NCBI GenBank assembly: GCA_029881495.1
Contig: JAOUMJ010000009.1
Span: 30,162-94,161 of the forward strand
DNA from: Nitrospinota bacterium
Lineage (GTDB): Bacteria; Nitrospinota_A; UBA7883; JACRGQ01
Direction of reading: 5' to 3'
DNA: 64,000 bases
The stretch's first letter is position 1; every line of letters starts with the position of its first letter. This document shows, piece by piece, positions 33,341-41,797 of this stretch. Both the position numbers and the translations under genes were made by a program. Below the pieces are notes generated by a model that was not told where the DNA came from, made no database searches, and was given only the letters and a program-made list of their open reading frames with translations.

Positions 33341-34441
33341 ATGAAAGAGGAACTGAAGCGTCTTGTACCGCGTTATATATGCGATATAAACCCCTACGAA
33401 CCCGGCAAGCCGATCGAAGAGGTGGAGCGGGAACTCGGGATAAAAAATTCGCTAAAGATGGCGAGCAATGAAAACCCTCTGGGGCCGTCGCCAAAGGCGG
33501 TAGCGGCGCTTAAAAAGGTAGCCGGCAAGGTTCACTACTACCCGGAGGGAGGCTCTCCCTACCTTCTTGCGAGCCTGGCAAAAAAGCTCTCCGTGGAGCC
33601 GGGGGAGATAGTGTTCGGAAACGGGTCCAACGAGGTGATAGAGCTCCTCATGCGCTGTCTCGTGACAAAAGGGGACAACATAGTCGCAAGCAGGCACGCT
33701 TTCCTTGTATACAGGCTGATAGCCCAGGGGATGGGAGCGGAGACGCTGGAAGCGGAACCTTCGGAAAATCTGGGTCACGACCTCGATGCGATGGCAAGGC
33801 TCGTGAACGATAAAACGAAGATAATATTCGTGGCGAATCCGAACAACCCGACAGGCACATATGTGAACAGGGCGGAGCTTGAAAGGTTTTTAAAGTCTGT
33901 TCCCAAAATACCGGTCGTGCTGGATGAGGCGTACTACGATTATGTGGAGGCGCGGGACTATCCCGACACATTGAGCATGAGGAAACAGTTTCCGAATATC
34001 ATATCGCTCAGGACCTTTTCAAAATCCTACGGTCTTGCCGGATTGCGCATAGGGTACGGCGTCGCTGATGCCGGGCTGATAGGCTATCTGAACCGGCTGC
34101 GACAGCCGTTCAATGTGAACATGATGGCACAGGCGGGCGCTCTCGCCGCGCTTGGCGACAAGGCACACCTGAAGAAATCGCAGAAGGTCAATTCCACCGG
34201 GAAGAAACAGTTATACGGGGAGCTTGGCAAGGCAGGGATAGCATACGTCCCTACCGAGGCGAATTTCATACTGGTAAAGGTCGGAAGCGGCAGGAGCGTT
34301 TTTCAGAGCCTGCAGAGAGAGGCCGTGATAGTGCGGCCGATGGACGTTTACGGCCTCCCGGAATATATCAGGGTTACCATCGGGAAGAAGGAGCAGAACG
34401 CCCGCTTCATGAAGGCGCTTAAGAAAGTGATGGGGCTATAG
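33341..34441 (+). CDS. hisC: Histidinol-phosphate / aromatic aminotransferase
   Basis: 366 residues, PLP enzyme of fold type I. Visible: MASNENPLGPSPKAV, ANPNNPTGTYVN, VVLDEAYYDYVEA and the Schiff-base Lys motif RTFSKSYGLAGLRIGYG. I prefer ATG at 33341, with AGAGG six bases upstream, to ATG at 33335. Its position directly after pheA suggests it transaminates phenylpyruvate or prephenate, while other his genes lie at 59.7-61.8 kb. It may serve both pathways. Confidence 0.9.
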   Translation: MKEELKRLVPRYICDINPYEPGKPIEEVERELGIKNSLKMASNENPLGPSPKAVAALKKVAGKVHYYPEGGSPYLLASLAKKLSVEPGEIVFGNGSNEVIELLMRCLVTKGDNIVASRHAFLVYRLIAQGMGAETLEAEPSENLGHDLDAMARLVNDKTKIIFVANPNNPTGTYVNRAELERFLKSVPKIPVVLDEAYYDYVEARDYPDTLSMRKQFPNIISLRTFSKSYGLAGLRIGYGVADAGLIGYLNRLRQPFNVNMMAQAGALAALGDKAHLKKSQKVNSTGKKQLYGELGKAGIAYVPTEANFILVKVGSGRSVFQSLQREAVIVRPMDVYGLPEYIRVTIGKKEQNARFMKALKKVMGL

Positions 34442-34494
34442 GTTTCTGGATTGTATTGAAGATATTTTCTCCGACCTGTTATTGGGAATAGACG

Positions 34495-34604
34495 AAAAAA
34501 AAGGAGCTGCTGTTGGGAGAGGGCACCGACCTCTCAAGCCCACGCTAAAAGATTGGCTCCCCTATGCGCTTTAACCGGGCCAAAGCAGCTCTCATTTATT
34601 TTTC
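34495..34604 (-). ncRNA. Candidate structured small RNA downstream of cinA
   Basis: On the minus strand a TATAAT (34616-34611) is followed after about seven bases by a roughly 110-base stretch that ends in a closing stem and a run of eight T. The closing stem pairs GAGCTGCT (34504-34511) with AGCAGCTC (34584-34591). Inside it are two more helices: TGGG/CCCA extended by AGAGG/CCTCT (34514-34542), and TTGGC/GCCAA (34553-34557 with 34579-34583). Together they make a three-way junction. No ORF explains the sequence, and it lies between convergent hisC and cinA. I do not recognise the family. Confidence 0.55.
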
Positions 34605-34676
34605 ACCTATATTATATAACAAGTTGCGTCATATACGCTAGAAATATCGCGAGCCGCGATCTGGTGAAGAATCTCT

Positions 34677-36185
34677 CTACGACCTTTCATCCAGAAGCGA
34701 GAGTTTCATCTCTCTTGGTACGCATTTAATTCTCCTTTCTAGCGAGTGGGCCTCGCTTTTAGTCATCATCCCGCTTTTTTTCAGGAGCTTCACCGGGAGT
34801 CTCGTTCTTGTATATTTCGCCCCTTTCCCCTGATTGTGCGTCTCTATCCGTTTTTCAACGTCGTTTGAGACGCCGCAGTAGTAGGTGCCGTCGGCGCACT
34901 GCACGATGTATACGTACCACCCTTCCTCGCTTCCGCCGGTTTTAGTCTCTCCCTTTAGCCGGGTGTAGAGGAGATAGAGAGCTTCGAATACGGTTCGCTC
35001 CCGATTGTACGAGCGGGAAGGCCCCAGCAGAAGTTTTTCACACATCTCACCATTCACATCGGAAACGGCGACATATATTAGGCCGACAGGTTTCTCTTTC
35101 GAGCCTCCCCCCGGCCCGGCGATCCCGGTTGCGGAAATGCCGAAATCCGACCTCATCCTCTCCCTTACCCCTCGCGCCATTGCCAGAGCAGTCTCTTCCG
35201 AAACGGCGCCATGCTGTTTAATCGTCTCGCCGGGGATGCCGAGCGCCTCGATCTTCACTCTGTCGCTATAGGCGATGATCCCGCCAAGAAAATAGTCACT
35301 GCTTCCGGGGAGAGATGTAAGCGCCTCGCCTATCCCGCCGCCGGTGCATGACTCCGCGACCGAAAGGGTCTTCCCCGCCTTGCGCAGCATCTTTCCGACA
35401 ACATCTTCAATATTTTCGTTGCCGTACCCCCAGATGCGGTCTTTGATGTTTGCCGTTAGAAGTTTTTCAGCGCTTCTCAGTCTGGTTTTTGCTTCATTCG
35501 CCGATTTTCCCGAAACGATGATCCGTATATCGGTCCTTCCAGCGTGGGGGAGAAAGGCAACTTCTGCATTTTCCAGAATGTTGTCGAGTGAGGTAATCTT
35601 TTTCATCAGCTCGGTTTCCCCGGCGACGGTTCGGAATGTTTTTTCAAGAAAATGATTCCCGCCATGCGGGATGATCTTTTTTCCATGCTGTTCGATCATA
35701 CTCTTCATCTCGATCGGCACTCCGGGGAGGAGTAGGACTTTTTTGTTAAAAAAGAGTCCAGGCGCGACTCCGGCGCGGTTTTCCAGAGCGATGGCGTTAT
35801 GCGGTATCTCGGCGTAACTTCTGTTCACCAGAGGAACCTTGCGCCCCCTTTTGCGGAAGAATTTTTCCACCTGTTTCTGAACGGTGGGGTTGTATCTGGT
35901 TTTTGATTTGAAGAGTGAGCAGACCGCGTTTTTCGTAATGTCGTCGTGTGTAGGGCCGAGTCCGCCCGTTACTATCAGAAGGTCGCACCCCTTCAGAGCG
36001 CGCCTTACGGCCGATTTGATGGCGTCCGGTTTATCGCCAACGGATAGGATTTCGTCGATATGATATCCCCGTGTGAAAAGGTAGCGGGAAAGGTAGGCGG
36101 AGTTCGTATCGGTTATTTTTCCGGTCGTTATTTCGTTGCCGACAGTGATTATCCGCGCTGTCTTCCCACTCTTTTTAGCCGGCAT
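34677..36185 (-). CDS. cinA: CinA-like protein fused to a GIY-YIG nuclease domain
   Basis: 502 residues. The N-terminal COG1058/MoaB-like domain (about 1-175) has VGNEITTGKITDTNSAYL and IVTGGLGPTHDDITK. The CinA C-terminal domain (about 255-410) has SVAESCTGGGIGEAL and GISATGIAGPGGGSKEKPVG, as in nicotinamide-nucleotide amidase. After a short linker, residues about 420-500 form a YhbQ-type GIY-YIG domain: WYVYIVQCADGTYYCGVSND, then EKRIETHNQGKGAKYTR. Normal CinA is about 410-420 residues, so the last part is a genuine in-frame extension. cinA often neighbours recA, but here recA is 5.6 kb away. Confidence 0.9.
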   Translation of the reverse strand: MPAKKSGKTARIITVGNEITTGKITDTNSAYLSRYLFTRGYHIDEILSVGDKPDAIKSAVRRALKGCDLLIVTGGLGPTHDDITKNAVCSLFKSKTRYNPTVQKQVEKFFRKRGRKVPLVNRSYAEIPHNAIALENRAGVAPGLFFNKKVLLLPGVPIEMKSMIEQHGKKIIPHGGNHFLEKTFRTVAGETELMKKITSLDNILENAEVAFLPHAGRTDIRIIVSGKSANEAKTRLRSAEKLLTANIKDRIWGYGNENIEDVVGKMLRKAGKTLSVAESCTGGGIGEALTSLPGSSDYFLGGIIAYSDRVKIEALGIPGETIKQHGAVSEETALAMARGVRERMRSDFGISATGIAGPGGGSKEKPVGLIYVAVSDVNGEMCEKLLLGPSRSYNRERTVFEALYLLYTRLKGETKTGGSEEGWYVYIVQCADGTYYCGVSNDVEKRIETHNQGKGAKYTRTRLPVKLLKKSGMMTKSEAHSLERRIKCVPREMKLSLLDERS

Positions 36186-36207
36186 AAGACAGCTTCATTT
36201 GCGTACT

Positions 36208-37125
36208 TTATCTGTCCTGAATAAAAGCCACGTTATCGCCTATATCGATTTCCTTGGTGGAGGCCGTCACTATCGCGGTGGAGCTTTGGTCCCTTACGGT
36301 GACAACCATCGCTTTTCCGGCCCGGTTCTTAAATCCGAATTTTTCTTCGGGCCCCCCTTTTTCGAAGCTCTTCTGGATCGCGAAAACATCACCTTCCCTC
36401 ACGCCGTGATCCCTCCCTACGTTGAAGTAGACCATATCGTTGATGGAGCCGAGCCTGTTATCAAGACCAACGGCGACTATCTTGCCCGAGATCTTCGCCT
36501 CCCTAACCGGCCTGTCTTCATCCATAGTCGGGAGGTAGACTTCGAACTTCGGGATTATGTAGTCTCCAAGTACGATCGAGCTGAACGCGCTCGTGACAAC
36601 GCATGTGGCGGAGTGAAGTTTGGTATCCTCTTTTTTGAAGAGCCGCTCGAAAAATCCGGGCTTTTGAAGTTTCGGTTCGTTCACGTCGATTACCTTCATC
36701 TCCCCGATGATCGAAATAAGGTTGCCGAAAGGTTTTCCGGTGTCGGGATCCATTACTACCCTTATCTTTCTGTAAATGTAAAAAGAGTCGTTCTTTCTTA
36801 CCCCTTCGGAACTTCCTTTGTCGATAAACATGATGTCATTTGTAGCCAGATCCTTCGTTCCGTCCTTTGCCTCCACTATCTGTCCGAACGGATTGTCGTG
36901 CACGCTTACGAAGCCGGCTGAAAGAAGTTCAACATGCCGAACGATAGGTTTTGTCTTTTTATGGAAAAGATTTTTCGGCAGTTTCGTGGTTCGTATCTCC
37001 CCGAGTATCGGAACCTGCTTTTTCGACTCCTTAACCTCTATCCCCTTTCTGCTTTTCAGTTCCGCGGCAAAATTGACCGACGATGCGGCCAGGACAAAGG
37101 CGAACCCAAGCATTATTTTTTTCAT
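36208..37125 (-). CDS. Exported protein, FlgT-like/unknown
   Basis: 305 residues with a signal peptide (MKKIMLGFAFVLAASSVNFA). Two similar beta-rich halves each hold a pattern like IMFIDKGSSEGVRKNDSFYI and MVYFNVGRDHGVREGDVFAI, as found in the C-terminal domains of LysM/FlgT-like envelope proteins. It probably works in the periplasm. It precedes cinA by 22 bases on the same strand. Confidence 0.65.
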   Translation of the reverse strand: MKKIMLGFAFVLAASSVNFAAELKSRKGIEVKESKKQVPILGEIRTTKLPKNLFHKKTKPIVRHVELLSAGFVSVHDNPFGQIVEAKDGTKDLATNDIMFIDKGSSEGVRKNDSFYIYRKIRVVMDPDTGKPFGNLISIIGEMKVIDVNEPKLQKPGFFERLFKKEDTKLHSATCVVTSAFSSIVLGDYIIPKFEVYLPTMDEDRPVREAKISGKIVAVGLDNRLGSINDMVYFNVGRDHGVREGDVFAIQKSFEKGGPEEKFGFKNRAGKAMVVTVRDQSSTAIVTASTKEIDIGDNVAFIQDR

Positions 37126-37341
37126 CCCTAGAATTATACAGGATTTGGGCGCATAGATAATGCGGGATGAATTTCTTAATAACCTCTTCAGAAAGGTGAC
37201 GATACTGGTTTCATCGGGATTGACCCGGGAAATGGGTGCAGAAGTATTTCGCCTGGGGTTTTTCCAAAATTGAAGAGAAGAAGCGTATTTTGCATTAATG
37301 GATTGCTTGTATTTTTTCCCATGCTGTCATACGATATTGAG

Positions 37342-38052
37342 ATGAAAAAAATAAGGGTCTCAGACCTTGCGAAGAAGAAAAAGATACCTGCGTCCCAGGC
37401 GGTAAAGATGTTGAAAGAAAAGGGTTTGACCAAGGTTACCGCTTCGACGCTAGTCGCGGCCGACGCGCTTGAAGGAGCGAACTCGGTGGAGAAAAAAGAG
37501 AGCGCGGTGATATCGCATATCTTTCCCCCTATCGGCACATCAGGCTCGCTTGCTTCGCAGGCGCTGCGTATAAACGAATTGAAAAAAGAGTCCGATCCAG
37601 GGAAGAGCGTTATGAAAGAGGCAAAGCCGAAGAAGAGCGCACCTAAAAAGGAAGCGGCTTCCGCTCCGACTGCGGAGAAAAAGGCTTTACAGCCACCTTC
37701 CGGGGGAAAACCGAAAATGCGAGCCGATATTTTCGCCGCGATAGCGGCTGTGGTAGCGATAATCCTCCTCGGATTGATGTATGTGGGGCAGAAGGCCGAC
37801 CGCGCGGTGATGAAGGAGCTTGGCGCAAGCCTTTCCGAGATCAAAGAGACCGTAGCGGGGCTTGAAAAGGGGATCGCTGAAAACCGAAGCGCTGTCGAGG
37901 GAGTTGATAAAAAAATCGAAGCTGTCGACCTGGCTGTTCTTTCCCTTGAGGTTCGGTCGCAGGGGGCCGTTCTTAAATCACTCTCCGGCAACCTTAAGGA
38001 TTCTCTCCGCGTCAGAACACAAACCTTGGCCGACGGTCTCGCCTCCTTTTAA
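37342..38052 (+). CDS. Membrane protein with IF2_N-like domain
   Basis: 236 residues from ATG at 37342 (an in-frame start at 37270 adds an unlikely hydrophobic leader). Residues 2-45, KKIRVSDLAKKKKIPASQAV and on to VTASTLVAADAL, look like the small helical domain that begins translation factor IF2. A basic Lys/Ala/Pro linker follows. One membrane helix comes next (about 130-152), then a long coiled coil (160-235). The order suggests a cytoplasmic adaptor head on a membrane-anchored stalk. Function unknown. Confidence 0.65.
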   Translation: MKKIRVSDLAKKKKIPASQAVKMLKEKGLTKVTASTLVAADALEGANSVEKKESAVISHIFPPIGTSGSLASQALRINELKKESDPGKSVMKEAKPKKSAPKKEAASAPTAEKKALQPPSGGKPKMRADIFAAIAAVVAIILLGLMYVGQKADRAVMKELGASLSEIKETVAGLEKGIAENRSAVEGVDKKIEAVDLAVLSLEVRSQGAVLKSLSGNLKDSLRVRTQTLADGLASF

Positions 38053-38070
38053 GCCGGTCACTCTACTAAA

Positions 38071-39150
38071 ATGGGATTCAACTGTGGAATAATCGGTTTG
38101 CCGAATGTCGGTAAATCGACACTCTTTAACGCGATCACATCTGCGGGCGCGGCGGCCTCGAATTTCCCTTTTTGCACAGTGGAGCCAAATGTGGGCCGGC
38201 TCCCTGTTCCCGATGAAAGGCTCGACAGGCTGGCAGAGATAGTGAAGCCTCAGCGCGTGCTCGCCACCCAGATGGAGTTTCTCGATATCGCCGGACTTGT
38301 AAAAGGTGCAAGCAAAGGGGAGGGGCTCGGCAACAAGTTCCTGAGCCATATACGAAGCGTGGATGCGGTCGCCCATGTGGTGCGCTGTTTTGAATCCGAC
38401 GATATTACGCACGTCATGGGGAGCGTGGACCCGATCCGCGATATAGAGATAATCGAAGCGGAGCTGATGCTTTCCGACCTTGAGAGCGTGGAGAAAAAGA
38501 TCCAGGCTCTTCGAAAAGGGGCCAAGAGCGGGAAGAAGGAAGATGTTGAATTCCTCGCAAAGCTGGAGCCTATTGAGAAAGGTCTTCAGGAGATGAAGCC
38601 TGCGTCAATGACCGGGGGTCTTGATATTCTCGACCAGCTTCCGCTGATAACCGCCAAGCCTGTGATGTATGTAGCGAACATGGGGAGTGCTTCGGATGAG
38701 AACGGCAAGCATGTGAATGCCGTCAAGGAGTACGCGAAGTCGAAGGGTGCGGCGTTCCTTTCGATAGTCGCCCAGGTGGAAGCGGAGATAGCCGAGCTTC
38801 CACCCGAAGAGCGCGCTTCATACAGAAAAGAGCTGGGGCTTAAGGATGCCGGCCTTGATGCCGTTATCAAGAAGGGTTATGAACTGCTCAACCTCATCAC
38901 ATATTTTACCGCAGGGGTAAAGGAAGTTCGCGCGTGGACAGTTCTTAAAGGCTCCACCGCACCGGAAGCGGCGGGAAAGATTCACACCGATTTCATAAAG
39001 GGATTCATCCGGGCTGAGGTGACCGCTTACGATGATTACGTCGCCTGCGGAGGAGAGCAGGGGGCCAAGGAAAAGGGGAAGATGCGCCTGGAGGGGAAAG
39101 AGTACATCGTAAAGGACGGCGACGTCATTTATTTCCGGGTCAACGCTTAA
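38071..39150 (+). CDS. ychF: Redox-responsive ATPase YchF
   Basis: 359 residues. P-loop [15 protein letters not shown], switch [20 protein letters not shown] and the TGS domain near the C-terminus ([15 protein letters not shown]). The NxxE motif typical of YchF, which favours ATP over GTP, occurs as NMGS with flanking residues NANM-like ([12 protein letters not shown]). YchF binds ribosomes and the oxidative stress response. It has no Shine-Dalgarno sequence: ACTCTACTAAA precedes the ATG. Confidence 0.95.
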   Translation: MGFNCGIIGLPNVGKSTLFNAITSAGAAASNFPFCTVEPNVGRLPVPDERLDRLAEIVKPQRVLATQMEFLDIAGLVKGASKGEGLGNKFLSHIRSVDAVAHVVRCFESDDITHVMGSVDPIRDIEIIEAELMLSDLESVEKKIQALRKGAKSGKKEDVEFLAKLEPIEKGLQEMKPASMTGGLDILDQLPLITAKPVMYVANMGSASDENGKHVNAVKEYAKSKGAAFLSIVAQVEAEIAELPPEERASYRKELGLKDAGLDAVIKKGYELLNLITYFTAGVKEVRAWTVLKGSTAPEAAGKIHTDFIKGFIRAEVTAYDDYVACGGEQGAKEKGKMRLEGKEYIVKDGDVIYFRVNA

Positions 39151-39164
39151 AACCTGTAAGTGCT

Positions 39165-39518
39165 TTAGTCGACAAGATCCAGAATCGTCAGTATCTGATA
39201 GATCATCGATCTTTTCTCCGGTTTCTGTTTCTTTATCAGTTCCAGAATTTTTTCAAGCTTGATATCGGGGAGTTTCTGGGAGGCCTTTGGATCCAGATCT
39301 GAAAAGAGAAAAAGTTTGTAGACCTCTGTGTTAAAGCCCCGCGCAATTTTTTCAATATTGTTAATGGTGAGGTTTCTTTCACCTCGTTCCACGGCCCCTA
39401 TGTATGCGGGCTCTAGCCTGGATTTTTTTGCGAGCTTCTTTTGGGTTAATCCGTGGATCTTCCTTAGCTGCTTCATTCTTTTTCCAAAATTTATATTAAG
39501 TTTTTCCATGTTGTACAT
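39165..39518 (-). CDS. XRE-family transcriptional regulator
   Basis: 117 residues. Helix-turn-helix about 10-65 with MKQLRKIHGLTQKKLAKKS and AVERGERNLTINNIEKIARG. The C-terminal 45 residues are charged helix. It is convergent with ychF and divergent from an AT-rich 420-base gap that holds a 17-base palindrome at 39714-39730, perhaps its own operator. Confidence 0.82.
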   Translation of the reverse strand: MYNMEKLNINFGKRMKQLRKIHGLTQKKLAKKSRLEPAYIGAVERGERNLTINNIEKIARGFNTEVYKLFLFSDLDPKASQKLPDIKLEKILELIKKQKPEKRSMIYQILTILDLVD

Positions 39519-39713
39519 TTTTCTTTTGGGTGGTTGATGTTACTAAAAATATTTCATACGGCATCCCGACTGTATTATTTGGCAATTAACTTGGTTTCAA
39601 AAGCTGGAATTTTTTTTTATTGTAAAACAGACCCATTTTTCCCATTAGTCTATAGAGAATTGAATAAAATTAAAAATATTGGCAATATATATATATTTTA
39701 GTGTTGCATTTTA

Positions 39714-39730
39714 ATACATATATGATGTAT
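39714..39730. promoter_or_regulatory. Palindrome in XRE/receiver gap
   Basis: ATACAT and ATGTAT flank ATATG. It is a plausible site for the divergent XRE regulator. Confidence 0.3.
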
Positions 39731-39775
39731 ATTAACGGTTTGTATAACTGGTTATGTATATTTTCGGGGGTGATC

Positions 39776-39859
39776 TTGCGTTTCATGCTGGAATTTCGGC
39801 TATCGATTATTGCGGATCCAGTATTTGACTTTTTAATGAACGAGAACGGGAAAAATTAA
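39776..39859 (+). CDS. Possible 27-aa peptide gene
   Basis: TTG start with GGGGG five bases upstream. The peptide begins MRFMLEFRLSIIADPVFDFL and is amphipathic. A hairpin with a T run follows at 39882, so it may be a short transcription unit of its own or a leader of the receiver gene. Confidence 0.3.
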   Translation: MRFMLEFRLSIIADPVFDFLMNENGKN

Positions 39860-39881
39860 CGGGGAGCAACAATACCAATCG

Positions 39882-39923
39882 AATGAAAACGGAAGATTAT
39901 CAAATTCTGTTTTCATTTTTTTT
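39882..39923 (+). terminator. Terminator/attenuator before the receiver gene
   Basis: AATGAAAAC (39882-39890) pairs with GTTTTCATT (39909-39917), followed by six more T. It sits 18 bases before the start of the receiver gene, so readthrough would be needed for expression from upstream. Confidence 0.5.
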
Positions 39924-39940
39924 ACATTAATGAAGATGAA

Positions 39941-40387
39941 ATGTTTGTAAATACTGAAAACGAAGAAGAACCGGAAGAGTACCCATTATTTGAAAATAAA
40001 AAGGTGCTTGTTATCGATAACAGCTGGGTTCAAAGAATATTTTTGAAGCTGTGCCTGAAAAAAATAGGAGTTTCCATAACCGAGGCAAGCACTATCCGGG
40101 AGGGCATGGAATTCCTGGAAAATTTTCAGCCCGACCTGGTCTTATCCAATCTCGTAATGGATGAATTGGATGGATTTGACTTGTTAACCATGCTGAAATC
40201 TCATGAAAAACATTCAAGGCTTGATGTAATAATTATGGGCCCTCCGTTTGAGTTTGAACTGGAGGAAAAGGCGCTGAAGCTCGGGGCATTATCATATATC
40301 CCCAAACCGGTTGTCGCGAAGGAGATCATTACGCTTGTATCGAAACATCTGTCGAACGGTGAATTTTTTGGGGAAGGAAATGCTTGA
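39941..40387 (+). CDS. Degenerate single-domain receiver
   Basis: 148 residues with the receiver fold (KKVLVIDNSWVQR, then LVLSNLVMDELDGFD, then YIPKPV). The acceptor Asp position reads Asn in LVLSN and the Thr/Ser switch position reads Gly in IIMGPP. The Lys is kept. It is probably a phosphorylation-independent pseudo-receiver. It is AT-rich compared with its neighbours. Confidence 0.75.
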   Translation: MFVNTENEEEPEEYPLFENKKVLVIDNSWVQRIFLKLCLKKIGVSITEASTIREGMEFLENFQPDLVLSNLVMDELDGFDLLTMLKSHEKHSRLDVIIMGPPFEFELEEKALKLGALSYIPKPVVAKEIITLVSKHLSNGEFFGEGNA

Positions 40388-40528
40388 GGCTCGAAAGTGA
40401 CTGCCGATTTCCATATACAAAATATTTATTGAAGTAGATTTGACCGATTGTTTGGATTTGAATCCCGACCCCAAATGCTTTTTGTCTGACTAAAAATGTA
40501 AAGATGCTCGGCGCGAATCGCTAATTCT

Positions 40529-41275
40529 CTAATTTACAAATAGTTGCAGGTATAGATCTGTCAGGAATTCGTCATGAAAAAGTGAAAGAAGCGCTCCAAT
40601 CGCCAGAAAGGGGCCGAACGGGATCTTGGTTTTTCTCCCCTTCCCGAGAATGATGATGCTGGTAATACCAACTATCGAACCGATGAACGAACCGAGGAAG
40701 ATGGTGAAAAGGACCGATTTCAATCCGAGGAAGGCTCCTATCATTGCTATCAGTTTTATATCGCCCCCCCCCATTCCTCCTGGGACAAGCAGAGCAAGAA
40801 TGAAAAAAAGCGCCCCTCCAGATACAAGGCCCCAGACGGAACTTTCAATACCAATCGGAAGGATCAGCCACGCGAATAATAGGCCGAGCGGTATGCCGGG
40901 GAGAGTTATTACATCCGGGATTATCATGTGGTCGAGGTCTATGAATGTGATCGCTATCAACGAAGCGGAAAAAAACATGTACACGATAGAGGCCGGAGTT
41001 ACCCCGAACTGGTTGTATGAAGAGAGGAAGATGAGGGCGCAAATAAATTCCACGAGCGGGTATCGTGGAGATATCCCGGCTTTGCAGTCTGGACATCTAC
41101 CTCTTAAAAGAAGGTAGCTGATGAGCGGGATGTTGTTCCACGGCTTTATCGATGCGCCGCAATTGGGACAGGATGAGCGGGGAGTAACGACAGACTTTCT
41201 CTCCGGCAGTCTGTGGATGACTACGTTCAGGAATGAGCCTACAGACGCGCCGATAATGAAAAAATATATCTGCAT
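40529..41275 (-). CDS. pilD: Type IV prepilin peptidase/methyltransferase
   Basis: 248 residues. The N-terminal GASVGSFLNVVIHRLP, the zinc-type pair of CXXC motifs (CPNC, CPDC) and the two catalytic Asp regions FIDLDHMIIPD and GGGDIKLI are present, with about seven membrane helices. It cleaves and N-methylates type IV pilin and type II secretion pseudopilin precursors. No pilus gene is nearby. Confidence 0.94.
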   Translation of the reverse strand: MQIYFFIIGASVGSFLNVVIHRLPERKSVVTPRSSCPNCGASIKPWNNIPLISYLLLRGRCPDCKAGISPRYPLVEFICALIFLSSYNQFGVTPASIVYMFFSASLIAITFIDLDHMIIPDVITLPGIPLGLLFAWLILPIGIESSVWGLVSGGALFFILALLVPGGMGGGDIKLIAMIGAFLGLKSVLFTIFLGSFIGSIVGITSIIILGKGRKTKIPFGPFLAIGALLSLFHDEFLTDLYLQLFVN

Positions 41276-41321
41276 CAGACCGATGTTATAAAGGGGTGAA
41301 GTTGAGATCGGATTATCCCCT

Positions 41322-41795
41322 CTAAAAAAGTTTCCGTTTATTGATTGCCTTCAATATGGCATCGCTTCCGAACCCCTTGCCTGCCAGGAAATCATATAGA
41401 CGTTTTTTTATATGTATCGGTGAAAGCCCATCCTTCATCCGGCTCATTTTTTTCTCGATAAGGCTATGTAACTGATTTTCCGTATCTTCAGGGTTCGAAA
41501 AGATCTCCGCAATCGCCTCATCGGCAAGTTTTCTATCGACCCCTTTCTTTATGAGTTTGTTCATTATGTAATTCGGCCCGACCTTCCTGTTGCGCGACAG
41601 CGAGCTTCCATACAGAGTTGCGAACTTCCTGTCATTCAGGTATCCGTCATCGACCAACCTGGAGATTACTTCTTTTATAGTATCCTCCTCAAAGTCCCTT
41701 TTCTTGAGGGCCTCGCGGATCTCAAGTATCGACCGATCCCTTCTGGCCAGAAGTCTATAAGCTACATTCATCCCTTTTTGAAAAGGAGACGACAT
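41322..41795 (-). CDS. recX: RecA regulator RecX
   Basis: 157 residues made of RecX three-helix repeats: YRLLARRDRSILEIREAL, VISRLVDDGYLNDRKFA and IKKRLYDFLAGKGF. It limits RecA filament growth. It begins two bases after the recA stop. Confidence 0.88.
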   Translation of the reverse strand: MSSPFQKGMNVAYRLLARRDRSILEIREALKKRDFEEDTIKEVISRLVDDGYLNDRKFATLYGSSLSRNRKVGPNYIMNKLIKKGVDRKLADEAIAEIFSNPEDTENQLHSLIEKKMSRMKDGLSPIHIKKRLYDFLAGKGFGSDAILKAINKRKLF

Positions 41796-41797
41796 GG

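Noticed and set aside
40440..40490. T-loop-like sequence (GGATTTGAATCCC) suggesting a tRNA 3' end
   Set aside because: The flanks do not form an acceptor stem or match the broken tRNA at 22290.
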